Source of the DNA: Phyllostachys edulis
Taxonomy: Eukaryota > Streptophyta > Magnoliopsida > Poales > Poaceae
Length of the DNA: 64,000 bases
Direction: 5' to 3'
NCBI GenBank assembly: GCA_036346405.1
Contig: CM070561.1
Coordinates: 3,970,834 to 4,034,833 of the forward strand
Below the pieces are notes generated by a model. It was not told where the DNA came from and did no database searches. It saw only the letters and a list, made by a program, of their open reading frames with translations. Position 1 is the first letter of the stretch. The number at the start of each line of letters is the position of its first letter. Below are positions 24,725 through 35,829 of this stretch, one piece after another. Position numbers and translations under genes: made by a program.

Positions 24725-27335
24725 TCAACGTCCCCCATGTGGACTGTCTCGAGTTGGGTGACCGGATGAGATCCCCACGGCGACGTCCGGAGTGCCGATG
24801 TCTCCTTCGTCCTGAGGATTTCTCGTGGGACATTTATTGAAGGTGTGCCCAGACTCCCTGCAAATGGAGCACTTCTTCGTATGACGTCCGGTTTCTAATT
24901 CGTCCATGTCGTTCCTGATGCGCCGTGCCTATCGCCGGCCCACCTTTCCATTGAGCCTATCAATGTCCATGGCCCAGATTAGTTGATCCCAGGTCGGATG
25001 GCCAGTGAAATGGCCAACCACAGCATAACCATACATCTCCACGGTCCAGGTTTGCATCACCACCTCCTTGGTGAAATAATCAGAGAGGTACTGATCGGGA
25101 AGCTGCGCCACCGTCGAACATGCGGCTATGACATTGGGAGCAGGGCCTATGCAGAAAAAAGGGTTTGTTGCAAGTGCATATGCAACTACCGCAGCGTAGT
25201 GTGCACTCGTGGGTGATCTTCTCGCGGTTCGTTCCACGGCGTCCTTTATCCCTGCACATTACCCCGAAGCGAAGCTCCCTTGTGCTCATCTTGAATGCCC
25301 GGTGCATCTCACCCTTCTTGCTCTTCTACTCCATGTACTTGGTGATCATGGCGGAGTGGAGTATTCTGTCATTTGCCATGGCGAGCGACGTGTTGTTGCT
25401 TCTGTCAACAAAGTACTTTATCGTACCGCAGAGAATTGTCTCCATAATACCCACCAAAGGGAGGCACCTTGCGCCGCACATGACCCGGTTGTACACCTTG
25501 GCCAGATTAGTTGTCATGACACCATATCGAGCACCACCCCTGTCATGGAGCAGCGACTACTTCTCCTTAGGCTCGTGCTCAATCCAGTTCGAGAAGCATC
25601 TCACCTGCGCCCCCGTCCTCCTCATCAATCTAGGAGCATCTGTGGGTATCTCTAGCAATGCTTCAGGGGCCTGGTCAGCGCTTGGGGCGACCCTTCTCGC
25701 TACCTCCCTTCTGTGTGTCTTGGTCCGCTCATCCAGAATCTTTTAGAGTGTTTCAAACTTTCCCTACTAGTTCTGGTTGCACAGCCACTTGAACAGGTTC
25801 ATCAAGTCTTTGTTGCGGAACTGCTTGTAGAAATTTGCACCCAAGTGCCTCATGCACCACCTGCTCTGCAAATCCGGCCATGCAAGTGGTACGTTCTCTT
25901 CTTGTTGCAGCTAGGTTATTGCATACAGCAGGCCTGCATGCCGATCATGTATGAGGCATACGTTGGGACGGTCTTACACAACAGAAATCCTCACGTTCTT
26001 CAGGAACCACAACCAGTTGTCCGTGTTCTCGCTTTCAACGAAAGCGAATGCCACGGGAAGAACTTGATTGTTCCCGTCCGTCAAGAATGTGCCATCTACG
26101 CACAAGATTGGACGGCAGTGTCGGAATGCATTGATGCATGGACCAAACGCGAAGAATGCTCACTGCAATACCCTCTTATTGGCCCACTTCGGGTGCGTGG
26201 CGTCTTGAATGTCAATATGGGTGCCAGGATTTCTATCTTGTATGACTTGAAGTTGCCCAGGGAGATTGTGGTAGGAATCCTCAAACGTGCCCCCACCTTA
26301 ATTCAAATGCCTTCTATTTTGCCCTCCAATCCTTGGCATAGCTGATTGTGTATTGGAACCTTGCCTCAATTGCCCGAATGATGGATCGTGGCTCAAAATC
26401 TAGATTATATATGATCTCACTGTACATAAGGTTGGCGATGAAGCCCGATGACAGGTTCCGGTGGGACTGCATTGACTCAGAAACGACGCATGTGTGAGGG
26501 ACCACTATAGAGCACTTCCAGTAGGTGTCTCACTTAGGCTGAAATGTGTGCACTCGCCAAGGGCATCCCTCTATGCCGCACTTCACGTCGTAGAATTTTG
26601 GGGTAGATTTGACGACTTTGAATGTGCGCCGCACCGACAAGGCCCAGAATTTGACCACGTCTTGCACGGGCTTTTTTGCATTTGTACATAGCTCCTAGCC
26701 TGACCTCACTCTGGTCGTACTCCTACGGCACACGAGAGCCTTCGTTGACGACGAGGTTGTCAAACTGGTATGTGTTCCAGTCGGATGGAACTGCCTGCAC
26801 TATGGCTTCCACTTCCCCACCCTCGTCAGCAAGACCACTAGCTTGCCTGACCGTAGGAGCTACTTCTGCAGGCTTTTCATCGACAAAGATCAAGAACTCG
26901 AGAACTTCACCATTGTGTGCGCCGCTACCGTGGGTCATAGCCTCTAACTTCCTCTTCGACCAAAGACCCCTTCTTGTTCACCAGTAGGTGGAGGGTGGGT
27001 TTGGCATATGCTTGGACCGTAATGACCAATTTCCACCTCGCCTCCCTCGCGATGCGTACATATGACTGCCATGAATTTGGTCCCTTAAGCTGCACTAACT
27101 CCTAATATGTGAGCTGTCCTCTCCGTGGGGAAAGACAACTCAATCTCAGATCATACATATCGCGGTCCACTTGGAATGTGTGGAACAATCACCGCATCAC
27201 AGCGCCCCATGTACGCTGCTCTGGTATTGCTAGAGGCACGGTCGCCTATTGGAAATAACACAAATCAATACTATCGGGACCCTCCATAATAGTCCCTTGA
27301 CCATAGTAAATTTTGAAATTGACGACGTCAGACAT
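24725..27335 (-). pseudogene. MuDR-type transposase, decayed (MULE-1)
   Basis: Reads right to left from the ATG at 27335. The N-terminal region includes VPSDWNTYQFDNLVVNEGS (near 26740). The conserved MULE block follows (FIANLMYSEII, near 26420), then the catalytic core with VDGTFLT and LPVAFAFVESENTDNWLWFL (near 26100-26000). Next come LPLVGIMETILCGTIKYFVD (near 25470), a SWIM finger (CTCNKPFFLHRPCSxxH near 25160) and a CCHC knuckle (CSICRESGHTFNKC near 24850). Stops and frameshifts occur throughout, and a short deletion removes residues right after VDGTFLT. MuDR transposases cut and paste by a DDE mechanism. This copy cannot encode one. Confidence 0.85.
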
Positions 27336-27620
27336 ATTTGACGCACTGCATCATAAAGAACATTTCCACGATTAACCGCATATCTAAAACTACACTACCC
27401 ACCGAAAAGTATTATGTAAAATTATATTGCATTGCGTAACCGTACATCTAAAACTATGTAATCCATTCGGTTAAAAAAATTACCCGAGAGGCAATCGGAC
27501 GGGCAGCGCTTCGCTAGCTTCTCTCCTCCCCTCTACTCTTCTCCCCTTCTCTTTTTTTGAATAAAAATGAGTCATGTGCTGAAATTTAGAGTTTCAAGGG
27601 GATTTTATAGGGTCAGTCTT

Positions 27621-27677
27621 CTTGTCGCCAGTTGAACTAGCGACAGAAACATATCGCCAGTTCAACTAGCGATAGGT
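27621..27677. repeat. Subterminal palindromes of MULE-1, right end
   Basis: Two successive imperfect palindromes, each TCGCCAGTT..AACTAGCGA, at 27621-27646 and 27652-27677. They mirror the palindrome at 24271-24297. Confidence 0.7.
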
Positions 27678-27760
27678 TCGACATGGACATATTTTTGTAA
27701 TTTTTTGGGAAGACTATATATTTTGTAATTATCTTTTAAAAAATTATTTTAAAAAAAATT

Positions 27761-27769
27761 GAGCCTAGG
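27761..27769 (+). other. Target-site duplication of MULE-1, right copy
   Basis: GAGCCTAGG, identical to 24149-24157. Confidence 0.85.
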
Positions 27770-27770
27770 G

Positions 27771-28839
27771 CGGTCTTGGCGGCCGAACTGCACACGGCCA
27801 TGAGTAGTAGTGGCTACTGTCTGCGTGGGGTAGAACGACGCATGGCACCGGCGGGTCTCTCGTTTAGGTGGCCCATGAACAATGTTGGGAAGACACGGCC
27901 CACACGATGCATGCCCGGTCAGGCCTCACGAGGATGGTGGTGTCGTGCCGTGTCACGCCCACTGCAGTTTGCACGAGACGCGGCCCCAACTTCGGCGCGT
28001 CGTCGGCGCCCACTGCAGTCTGGACAGGCCACGGCGCGGTATTGGGTGAGGCCTAGGCTTCAGCCTGTACAATGAGATGCGTTGGCCGAGGTGCGGCGCT
28101 GGCCTGGGAAGGCATGGAGTCTTTTCTTGACCGTGGGTTGTGCAGGGAGTTGGTTGGGTCGCAGCCTAGAGCGGCCGGCCGACGCCGGGCAAGTGTGTTC
28201 TAACCTGCTAAAATGGCACTCTTTTAAATAAAATAGCAAAATTAGATGACAAAAATGGCATTCTTGCCACGCGATTTTGCTCAAGGCCCCGACAAGTGAG
28301 AGCGACTGCCGTGCTCCCATCCACTCAGCAGTCCTGCCATTATTATCTACCGTCCGCCATGCAGGACTAACTAGAACGAAAATGATTGGGGTTCACTATT
28401 TCACTATACATATAATAATATATATAATTTTCAAGCAATATTGTACTAAATAGTAATTTATGCGACAAACATTGATAAAATGCATCATCTAGCCTCAATG
28501 ACCAATAAAAAGAGAATAAAATGACTAAAATTTTTGTGCTAGGGGTGCACAGCTTTTATGTTATGGGGTACATGCATAGTATATACATGATAATATTGCT
28601 ATTTTTTTGGGACCCAGTGTCCGGTGACACCGGGTAGGCCCAATTGGCTTTGCCCCTACTGCCACGGTCTAGACGAGCGCCACAACAAGTGGCCTACCGC
28701 AGTGTGGATGTGCGGCACGTGACTTCCGAGGCAATTTAGCACATTAGAGATGATATTTTTATCATTTCAAATATGATATGCTAGTTTTGCTATTGCGTTA
28801 AAAAAAACTAAATCAGACAGAAACTCGAGTGCGGCGTCG
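27771..28839. other. No gene seen between MULE-1 and the hAT-like element
   Basis: GC-rich to about 28200 (continuing the MULE-1 target locus), then AT-rich. Small frames only, none with a recognisable domain. A 13-bp palindrome CCGGTGACACCGG lies at 28621-28633. Confidence 0.4.
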
Positions 28840-29219
28840 CAGGGGTGGATCTATCTAGGTTCATGGGTGTTCAGCTAAACACCCAAAAATTTTGGACAAA
28901 AATTCTGTATATACAGGGGTATAATACATGCATATACCGGAAGATAGTTAAATCAGCGTGTAACCTGCACAGTTGTGCCTCACAGTCTCGCACAGGGCAT
29001 CACATTGCTTTGCCGCTCGCGCCTCACAGTCGAGCCTAGCCCACGGCGCGTCGGCACTCGGCTGTCTGACTTCGCAATTGCCCAAGCAGCCAAGCCCAAT
29101 GCCAGAATGGGCGAATCAGCGAATCCCATGGACGCACGCGCTGACGCGCATCCAACTCCCGTTCCTAAGGCCCAAGCGGCTAAAACCCATTTTGTCAAAA
29201 CTCTCCAACGACTCAAACC

Positions 29220-29930
29220 CTAAATGGCTCAAATCAGCAGGCAGACAGGCAGCAGTGAGCAGTTCATCCATCAGTCCATCCTCATCCTTGTGCGACTCCA
29301 CACTGAGCGCGGCGGCGGTGGGTGCGGCTGTGCGGGTCGACGAGGTGTCGCGCTGTCATGGACATGGACTCGTGGGGAGAACCGGAGAAGGGGAGGACCA
29401 AGGAGGCGAAGGCGAGGACCGGAGGCGGAGGGGTGCTACGGCGCTGCATGGCGACGGCGCGGTGGAGGCTTGCTCGCCACTCGCCAGTCTGCTCTGAGGC
29501 TCCGAGCGACCGGGCAGTCGGCGGTGACCCCCGAGGCAGTCGGTAAAAAATCAACCTCATATGCCATCTCTCTTTTCTAGGAATTCCACCATTGCCAGAT
29601 GCAACGGATCTAGTTTCCTTCTCTTTTCGTGGGCGTTTGGCGATGTGTTCGTTCCTGTTTGGATTTGAGTGGGGGCGCAGATCTAACCACGTCTCCGCGA
29701 TGGATGACCCCATCTCTTTCTTTTTTTTCTTGCAATCTTTCCATCGCCGACGGTTCTTGGGGGAATTTTTCGTGTCCTAATGAATGATGATGCATTGGTA
29801 CCTAAACTCTGTTGTGTGCGCTCACGTCTGAATTTTTGGTGTTTTCTCTGTAGGAACAAACGCGCGGCATTTGGCAAGGCTGGCAAGCAGTCCAACTACG
29901 GTGGCGGTGCGTTCTACATGACGGTAAGGT
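29220..29930 (+). other. Exon-like segment inside the hAT-like element, unrecognised
   Basis: GC-rich sequence (29220-29545) followed by AT-rich sequence. A TCTGTAG acceptor then precedes a 70-bp open stretch (about 29854-29922) that ends at a GTAAGG donor. This looks like spliced gene sequence, possibly captured host exons (a Pack-type element). The encoded residues (KRAAFGKAGKQSNYGGGAFYM) were not recognised. The segment is truncated by the LTR at 29956. Confidence 0.3.
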
Positions 29931-29955
29931 GTTCGGTGTTTTGTTCTTCTAGGGC

Positions 29956-31794
29956 TGTTGGATCGAAAAGGCGACTAGAGGGGGGTGAATAGGAGCTCAA
30001 AAACTTTTTCACTTGAATGGATTCAACTTGTAAATCACTTCAATAGCTATGAGAGCTATGAAGATCAATGATTAAACACGAGGAAGTCTTGTGTTGAATC
30101 CACTCTTAACCCCCAAAGCTCAAAGAAACAAAATCGAAGAAGTCTTTGAAAAACAGGAAATCGAACAACCGCAGCAAACGGCGATCGTACCAATGTCTTG
30201 GTATGATCGTAGAGCAAATGAGCGGTCGTCTGACAAAGCAGATGACCGTAGGCAACCAAGCGGTCAGACTGATTGTCCCGAAACGACGACGATTTAAAAC
30301 CAAAATTGGCACAACTTTTGATCCACTTGGCCAAACGCTACGAGATTTGAAACACACCTTCCCAAAGAGGTTAGGAACCTATTCCAAGCAAAGAATGACT
30401 AGATCCACGCCAAAGTTCCTACCTTTCTTGAATTGAACGAAAGAGGTTTCAAACCGAAGTTTCAACCTAAACATGATCTAAACCTTGCTCGTGGGTGATG
30501 GATGATCAAGATGATCCTAGATGGGTTCCCACATGTCACAACAAGTTAGATCATGGCAAGAAACCAAACAAAAACTCATGGATCAAAGAAACACCTCAAA
30601 TCATCAAATAGAGAGAAAGAAAGCAAATAGACTCATCTTGAGAGAACTTTCTTTGGATTGATTTGATATGGTATTGGTTTACTGACCACTCCATCAAGGA
30701 GGACAAAGACTCAATACATGAGCACGAAATCAAATCCAACTCTCTAGAACCCTAACCTCCACTAATCCTCTCCCTAAGCAAACTAGGGTTTCAAACACAA
30801 TGAAAGGGTTGAGGTGGTCATCCAAAGACACCCCTATTTATAGTGGAGGCTTAGACCTTCTAGAAGAGTAACCCTAATGGGCTCCCGTTAAGGCCCAAAA
30901 CAAACGGGTCACACACGCACGCATCTCAAAGCGCCGTTTTCACTTTTCTTGACCTAATCCACTTCTTGACGCACCGACTTGCGCCATGGGTTGGCATTAG
31001 GTCACCAAGGCAGATTCGTGAAATTACCAAAATACCCCTTCTCGATCTTTTTGCAAAGACCGAGTCCCATCTTCGTGAAGCACCTCCATGCTTCGCCACG
31101 CAGGTTGATCCAATGGCTCTTCATGTCGGCAAGTCTCTCCCATCCGGCTCCCACCGAAACCACCATGGCACTTGCACCGACCCCGAGCCGCTGATCGAAC
31201 CCGTCAGACCGAATCGCCTGCTCGGTCACCTTTGTCCGTTTTGCGCCATGCTTGACTTCATTGACCTCACCCGCATCCCGATCGTTCGACCTCGGCTCTC
31301 CAAGCTTAGTCCCGATCATCCTCGCCGCTGACCGCTATTGACCTCCAAGCAACTCGCACATCAATAGACAAAGAAATCGAATCGAGAACAAGTTCTTCAC
31401 AACTTGACCCACGTTAGTCAAAACATGCATCATGCAACACATATGCCATGACACCCATGAACTTGACCTAACCCAAATGCAATTCTCCAATTGAAATGAC
31501 AATCAGCACAAAAACGGTACTACCGCCATGTTATGGCCGGTACTACCGCACCCATAACTGCGGTTGTACCGCTACCCAGAGAAAACCAAAACTTCCCAAA
31601 TTACACTCGTTCTGGAAAAACCATACCGCACACATGCGGTCATTCCGCGATGCGGTACTACCGGCAACCAAGGCACTACTATTATCAAGATCATGGTCGA
31701 TCTGCATGACTTACACGCCGGTACAACCGATTATCCTGACACTTGCTGAAAATGATGTTTCGACAAACCGAGAACGACATTGCCAATTGTAACA
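29956..31794 (-). mobile_element. Solo LTR of a Sirevirus-like Copia element
   Basis: On the minus strand it starts TGTTACAATTGG and ends CCAACA, giving TGTT..AACA ends. The minus-strand end region reads CCTATTCACCCCCCTCTAGT, almost the same as the ends of the Sirevirus LTRs at 48290 and 58385. It contains a TATA box (30835-30842) and an array of CGGTNNNACCG palindromes at 31515, 31538, 31561, 31653 and 31719. No internal region or second LTR is present. No clear 5-bp duplication flanks it. Confidence 0.75.
30835..30842 (-). promoter_or_regulatory. TATA box of the solo LTR
   Basis: TATAAATA on the minus strand, flanked by CCACTATAAATAGGGG. It sits downstream (minus strand) of the palindrome array, as in the intact Sirevirus LTRs. 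Confidence 0.65.
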
Positions 31795-32341
31795 TCATCC
31801 TAAGATCTCAGGCATATCCCCATGATATCCATAGGGGCGGACCAATTTGAAGTTGGGGTGAAATTTGCTTTTACAGCTGGGCAGGCTCCGTCTCCGTGTC
31901 CGTCGCTCCGACCGACAGTCCAACCCCGACTAGCGACTGCCGACTCATGACTGGGCACTACCGTCTGCCGCACTTGAGGCGAGTGGCGACTCACTCACTC
32001 ACTGCCAGAGCGAGAGCCAGGTAATCCTAATTTTTTTGTAACTTCGAACACCCATCCTAAAAATCCTAGGTCCACCACTGAGGCATCGTCGCACTCGTGT
32101 GCCGTCCCCGTCGGTGGTGGGCGACCAGGGACGAGTTCGCTAGGCTTAAACCCAAGCCCGCCGCCCTACACCGATATTACACGCTTGCACGAACGTATCT
32201 TGACTTCTTTAATCTCTCGTTATTGCGGAGGAACCACCTTCTCAGCAAGATACAAATGTGGGATCGATACATTTCAGGGTAGTCACACAGCTGCTGAGCC
32301 TCGTACCCCAAGCAAGATAAATTATTGAACAACATCATGTA

Positions 32342-32610
32342 CTGTCCGTTGGGCCAGTGCTTGCTGCCAAGTCGTCCAACGGTTTAGCGACTAGTCCACG
32401 TGTCGCTCAACCGTCCGTTGGGCCAGTACTTGTTGCTAAGTCGTCCAACGGTTTAGCGACTAGTCCACGTGTCGCTCAACCGTCCGTTGGGCCAGTACTT
32501 GCTGCCAAGTCGTCCAACGGTTTAGCGACTAGTCCACGTGTCGCTCAACCGTCCGTTGGGCCAGTACTTGCTGCCAAGTCGTCCAACGGTTGAGCGACTA
32601 GACGGTTGTA
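32342..32610. repeat. 69-bp tandem repeat, about 3.8 copies
   Basis: Each unit begins CCGTTGGGCCAGTACTTGCT and contains an inverted pair, GGTTTAGCGAC and GTCGCTCAACC, around an ACGT core. Copies differ by only a few bases, so the array expanded or was homogenised recently. It lies at the left side of MULE-2 and uses the same GCGAC half-site as the right side, so it is probably the subterminal repeat of that element. The 78-aa open frame across it simply reflects the period being a multiple of three. Confidence 0.85.
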
Positions 32611-33017
32611 TAGAAAGCCAAACCCAGTCCCGTCACTATTTCTTTCGTCATTTCTCTCCGTAGACAACCAGAACAGATAAGGGGGACTAAAGAGGGGGAG
32701 AAGGTAGGGAGAGGGAGAAGCAGAAGAGCTCAAGAGAGGGAGAGAAGGGGGAGAGGAGCTTGGGAGAGGTACACAAGGGTAGGAGAGGAGCTTGGGAGAG
32801 AGGGGTTTGGAGGAGAGGAGCTCGAGACATGAAAGAGAAAGACGAATGAATCTCGTTGGTAAGACAAAGGTCTTCGTGTAAAGGTAATAGTCTTGTTTGT
32901 TCTTGTTCTTGGCCGAATATAGGCGACGCGTACCTACTTGTTAGTTTAGCACGTATATGGGGAATGTATGTCGATAAATCATTGGTTGCAATATTTGTAA
33001 TATTTGCAGTGATAAAT

Positions 33018-35082
33018 CAGTCATATTGGAGCCCACAAGATTGAAAGTGCATTACGATGTTGGTACGGTTCATGAAGATCCGTACGGTGTTGACCTAAGT
33101 GATTTTCAGCAAGTCACTTTGGTACACCCGGACCTAGAGAATGCCCGAATCAGAGATGTCCTATGCTAGCTCACCAAAAGCTTCTCCTTGGACCCCGAGG
33201 TGTGGAATGTCGTCGTATAAGGGGTTTGGAGTCGGTCTCTCACGTACATTCGGTGGGAGTTGAGCAGACTGATGCGCACGGTTGCATAGAAGGGATTTCT
33301 AGAAGGCTGTAGGCGTCATGGCTACGAGTGCGTGATACTCGTGCAACTATGTCCGAAGGGAGTCGTCGAAGGCCCTGCCGACGGCTATCGTCGGGTTGGT
33401 GAGAGTAGCTTGGACGTGTAGCGCGTGGCTCATGAAGAACACGCGGTGGCCGATGTTGCGGAGGCAGAAGAGGACGAGGTGACCGATGTTGTAGAGGCAG
33501 AAGAGCAGGCGGTGACCCATGTTGCTGAGGCATAAGAGGAATATCGCGCACCGCACGCCCAGCCCAGTGCATAGGCAGATGCGGGGGAGCATGTTGACAG
33601 CATAGTATGTCAAATGGAGATCGATGACTTGGCAGCTCAGGCTGAGGAGGAAGCTTTAGAAGAGGATTGTGATGACTCTTCTGAGGAGGACGAAGGTCCC
33701 ATCTCGCAGGAATGGAATAGAGTGGATGTTGAGGGTCTTTCTGTGCACGACGAGCACAAATCACCGTGAGAATGCCATGGGACGGAGGTTCGACTTCGTG
33801 CAATGTTTGCTGACAAGGGATCACTACAGGATGCCATTAAGCTATGGGCCTTGTCTATGCAGCGGACATTTCGTGTCCTCAAATCCAGGCAGGAGCAGTA
33901 CGTACACCGTGGTCTGCGAGCAGGCTGGGTGACCTTGGTGTGTGCACGTATAGAGACCTAAGTACGAGACTCACTGGATTGTCTCTAAGGTGGAGGCGCA
34001 GTCCTGCTTGCTCAGTAATGTTTTGCCGAGGCTTCGCAACCTGACGTCCACCTTCATAGCCAATGTGATGTATGGAGAGATAGTGAAGAAGACGGATCTG
34101 GAGGCCAAGCACATCATGGTAGCTATCGAGCAGAAATTCAAGTACAAGATTAGCTACGCGAAGGCATGGCGTGCTAAGCAGAAGGCTTTGGAAAGGAGGT
34201 TCGGTTCTTTCGAGGCGTCTTACGACAATCTTCCTCATATGCTCCAGGTGCTATAGGACAAGAACCCGGGCACATACATTGCTGTGAAGGACAAGCCATC
34301 CAAAAGACCGCCGCTAAGTTTTATGGTATTGCAGAGGTCCTTCTTAGCATTCGGTCCCTGCATCGATGCATTAAGACACATGTTGCCCGTGATCTCAGTG
34401 GACGGGACGTTTCTAACTGAGAAATATAAATGCATGATCCTGACAGCAATTGGCGTTGATGGCAATAATCAGATTCTGCCCTTAGCTACCGCTTTCGTCG
34501 AAAGTGAGAATTTCGACAGCTGGTTGTGGTTCCTTCGACATCTGAAGGAGGGAGTAGTTGGGGCACGTCCGGATGTCTGCATAATCCATGATCACCACCC
34601 CGGGATGATGAAGGCCATCCGAAAACTTCAGCAAGACCCCGATGAGCCGTTTCCTTGGCCAGGCATGAGGAATAAATGGTGCATTCACCATCTAGGGGCC
34701 AACTTCCTCAAACAGTTCAGGCAGCAACCGTTGATGAAGTTGTTCAAGAGACTTGCTATGCAGAACCAGCAGCGTAAATTTGATGCATACATTTCAGTGT
34801 AAACTTCATGAAGGGGAGGGTGCAGTAGGCATGGTGCGACGAGCTAAGGGGCTTCAGGGTTGTGGGCAACTTCGCCACGTTGGATATTGCACAAAGGACT
34901 TGGATTCTGGATTTAGACCTATTGAAGGGGGAGAGGGGCTGTCGGCAGAGTCGTCGCATTAGAAATGATATGGACGAAGGGGAAGCTAGAGCGGCGGGTA
35001 GACATTGCGACCGCTGCCGCCAGAAGGCCACACTGTAAGAACTTGCAAGGCGCTTGCCGACACGTAGGAACACCAACATAAA
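33018..35082 (+). pseudogene. MuDR-type transposase, decayed and internally deleted (MULE-2)
   Basis: Coding resemblance starts after an ATTTGCAG acceptor near 33010. An acidic N-terminal region (33450-33760) contains several stops. It is followed by MFADKGSLQDAIKLWALSMQ (near 33803), a frame change near 33960, FIANVMYGEIVKKTDLEAKH, a stop at 34254-34256, and the DDE core with VDGTFLTEKYK, DSWLWFLRHLKEG and IIHDHHPGMMKAI. Ordinary MULE sequence ends at about 34795. A decayed CCHC knuckle (CDRCRQK) follows near 35010, so the SWIM-finger portion has been deleted. It is the better preserved of the two MULE transposases here but not functional. Confidence 0.85.
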
Positions 35083-35325
35083 GTAACTTGTATTAGAACT
35101 GCTAGCATGTTGTAACTTGTACTTCAGTCAGTGCCTTGGTTGCTGTAAGTACTTTGAAACTAATTGTATCATATTTGTAAATTTTAACTTTATTTGTAGT
35201 GTCAATATCTCGTCATAATTGTATTAGATAATGTCTGGTATGGAATAGCTCGGTTTTTAGGTTCAATCAGAATAGTGTACTGCATGTTCATTGTGGCTTC
35301 TGCCTTAGGATATGAATGACGCCTT

Positions 35326-35655
35326 CACAAGACCAAACGGGGCAGCTTTGCGCACTGACAAGACCAAAGGAGACACCTTTGCGCAAAGGACAAGACCAGA
35401 CGGGCAACTTTATAAGAAGGACAAGACCAGACGGGGCTGGCTGCTTTGCACAGAGACAAGACCAAACAGAGCAGCTTTGTGCAGTGACAAGACCAAAGAA
35501 GACAGCCTTGCGCAATGACAAGACCAAACGGGGCAGCTTTGCGCAGTGACAAGACCAAAGGAGACAGCCTTACGCAGTGACAAGACCAAATGGGGCAGCT
35601 TTGTGTAGTGACAAGACCTAACGGGGTTGGTTGCTTTGTGCAGTGACAAGACCTA
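35326..35655 (+). repeat. Tandem repeat of about 30 bp, about 11 copies (ACAAGACCAAA core)
   Basis: Copies of GACAAGACCAAACGGGGCAG alternate with a variant (AAAGGAGACAGCC), giving a roughly 60-bp higher-order period. The array sits between the two genes of MULE-2. Long open frames on both strands here are artefacts of the repeat. Confidence 0.85.
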
Positions 35656-35744
35656 ATGCCATCAACTTTTCATAATGATAAGGCAACACTCTTCCTCGCA
35701 TGCTACTGACACGAAATTTACCACACCATGCCAACCCTATGGCT

Positions 35745-35751
35745 TATAAAA
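35745..35751 (+). promoter_or_regulatory. TATA box of the MULE-2 accessory gene
   Basis: TATAAAA, followed about 30 bp later by an A/C-rich probable start region (AACACTACACAACC) and the ATG at 35830. Confidence 0.6.
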
Positions 35752-35829
35752 GGAGGTGAAAGATATCTAGGAGAGAACACTACACAACCAAACCCAACAC
35801 TACACCAGAGCTTGGTTCACTACGTCGGG

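Larger units (their letters stand above)
24158..27760 (-). mobile_element. MULE-1 (Mutator-like DNA transposon, 3.6 kb)
   Basis: Bounded by the exact 9-10 bp duplication GAGCCTAGG(G). The ends are long imperfect terminal inverted repeats: AAAAGATAATTACAAAA followed by TTACAAAAATATGTCC is found at 24169-24222 and, inverted, at 27685-27740. Just inside each end are CCTGTCGCCAGTTGAACTGG-type palindromes. The interior carries a decayed transposase on the minus strand. The element is defective but its boundaries are sharp. Confidence 0.85.
28840..32080. mobile_element. Non-autonomous hAT-like element (3.2 kb)
   Basis: The left end reads CAGGGGTGGATCTATCTAGG. The right end, reverse-complemented, reads CAGTGGTGGACCTAGG, and both continue with ATGGGTGTTC. 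The flanking 8-mers are CGGCGTCG (28832-28839) and AGGCATCG (32081-32088). They match at 6 of 8 positions, as expected for an aged hAT duplication whose CpGs have decayed. No hAT transposase was recognised. The interior holds GC-rich, exon-like sequence (29220-29930) and a solo LTR. Confidence 0.6.

Noticed and set aside
32357..32593. 78-aa repetitive open frame
   Set aside because: Created by a 69-bp tandem repeat whose length is a multiple of three.
35288..35649. Overlapping repetitive open frames on both strands
   Set aside because: Byproducts of the 30-bp tandem repeat, open in several frames at once.
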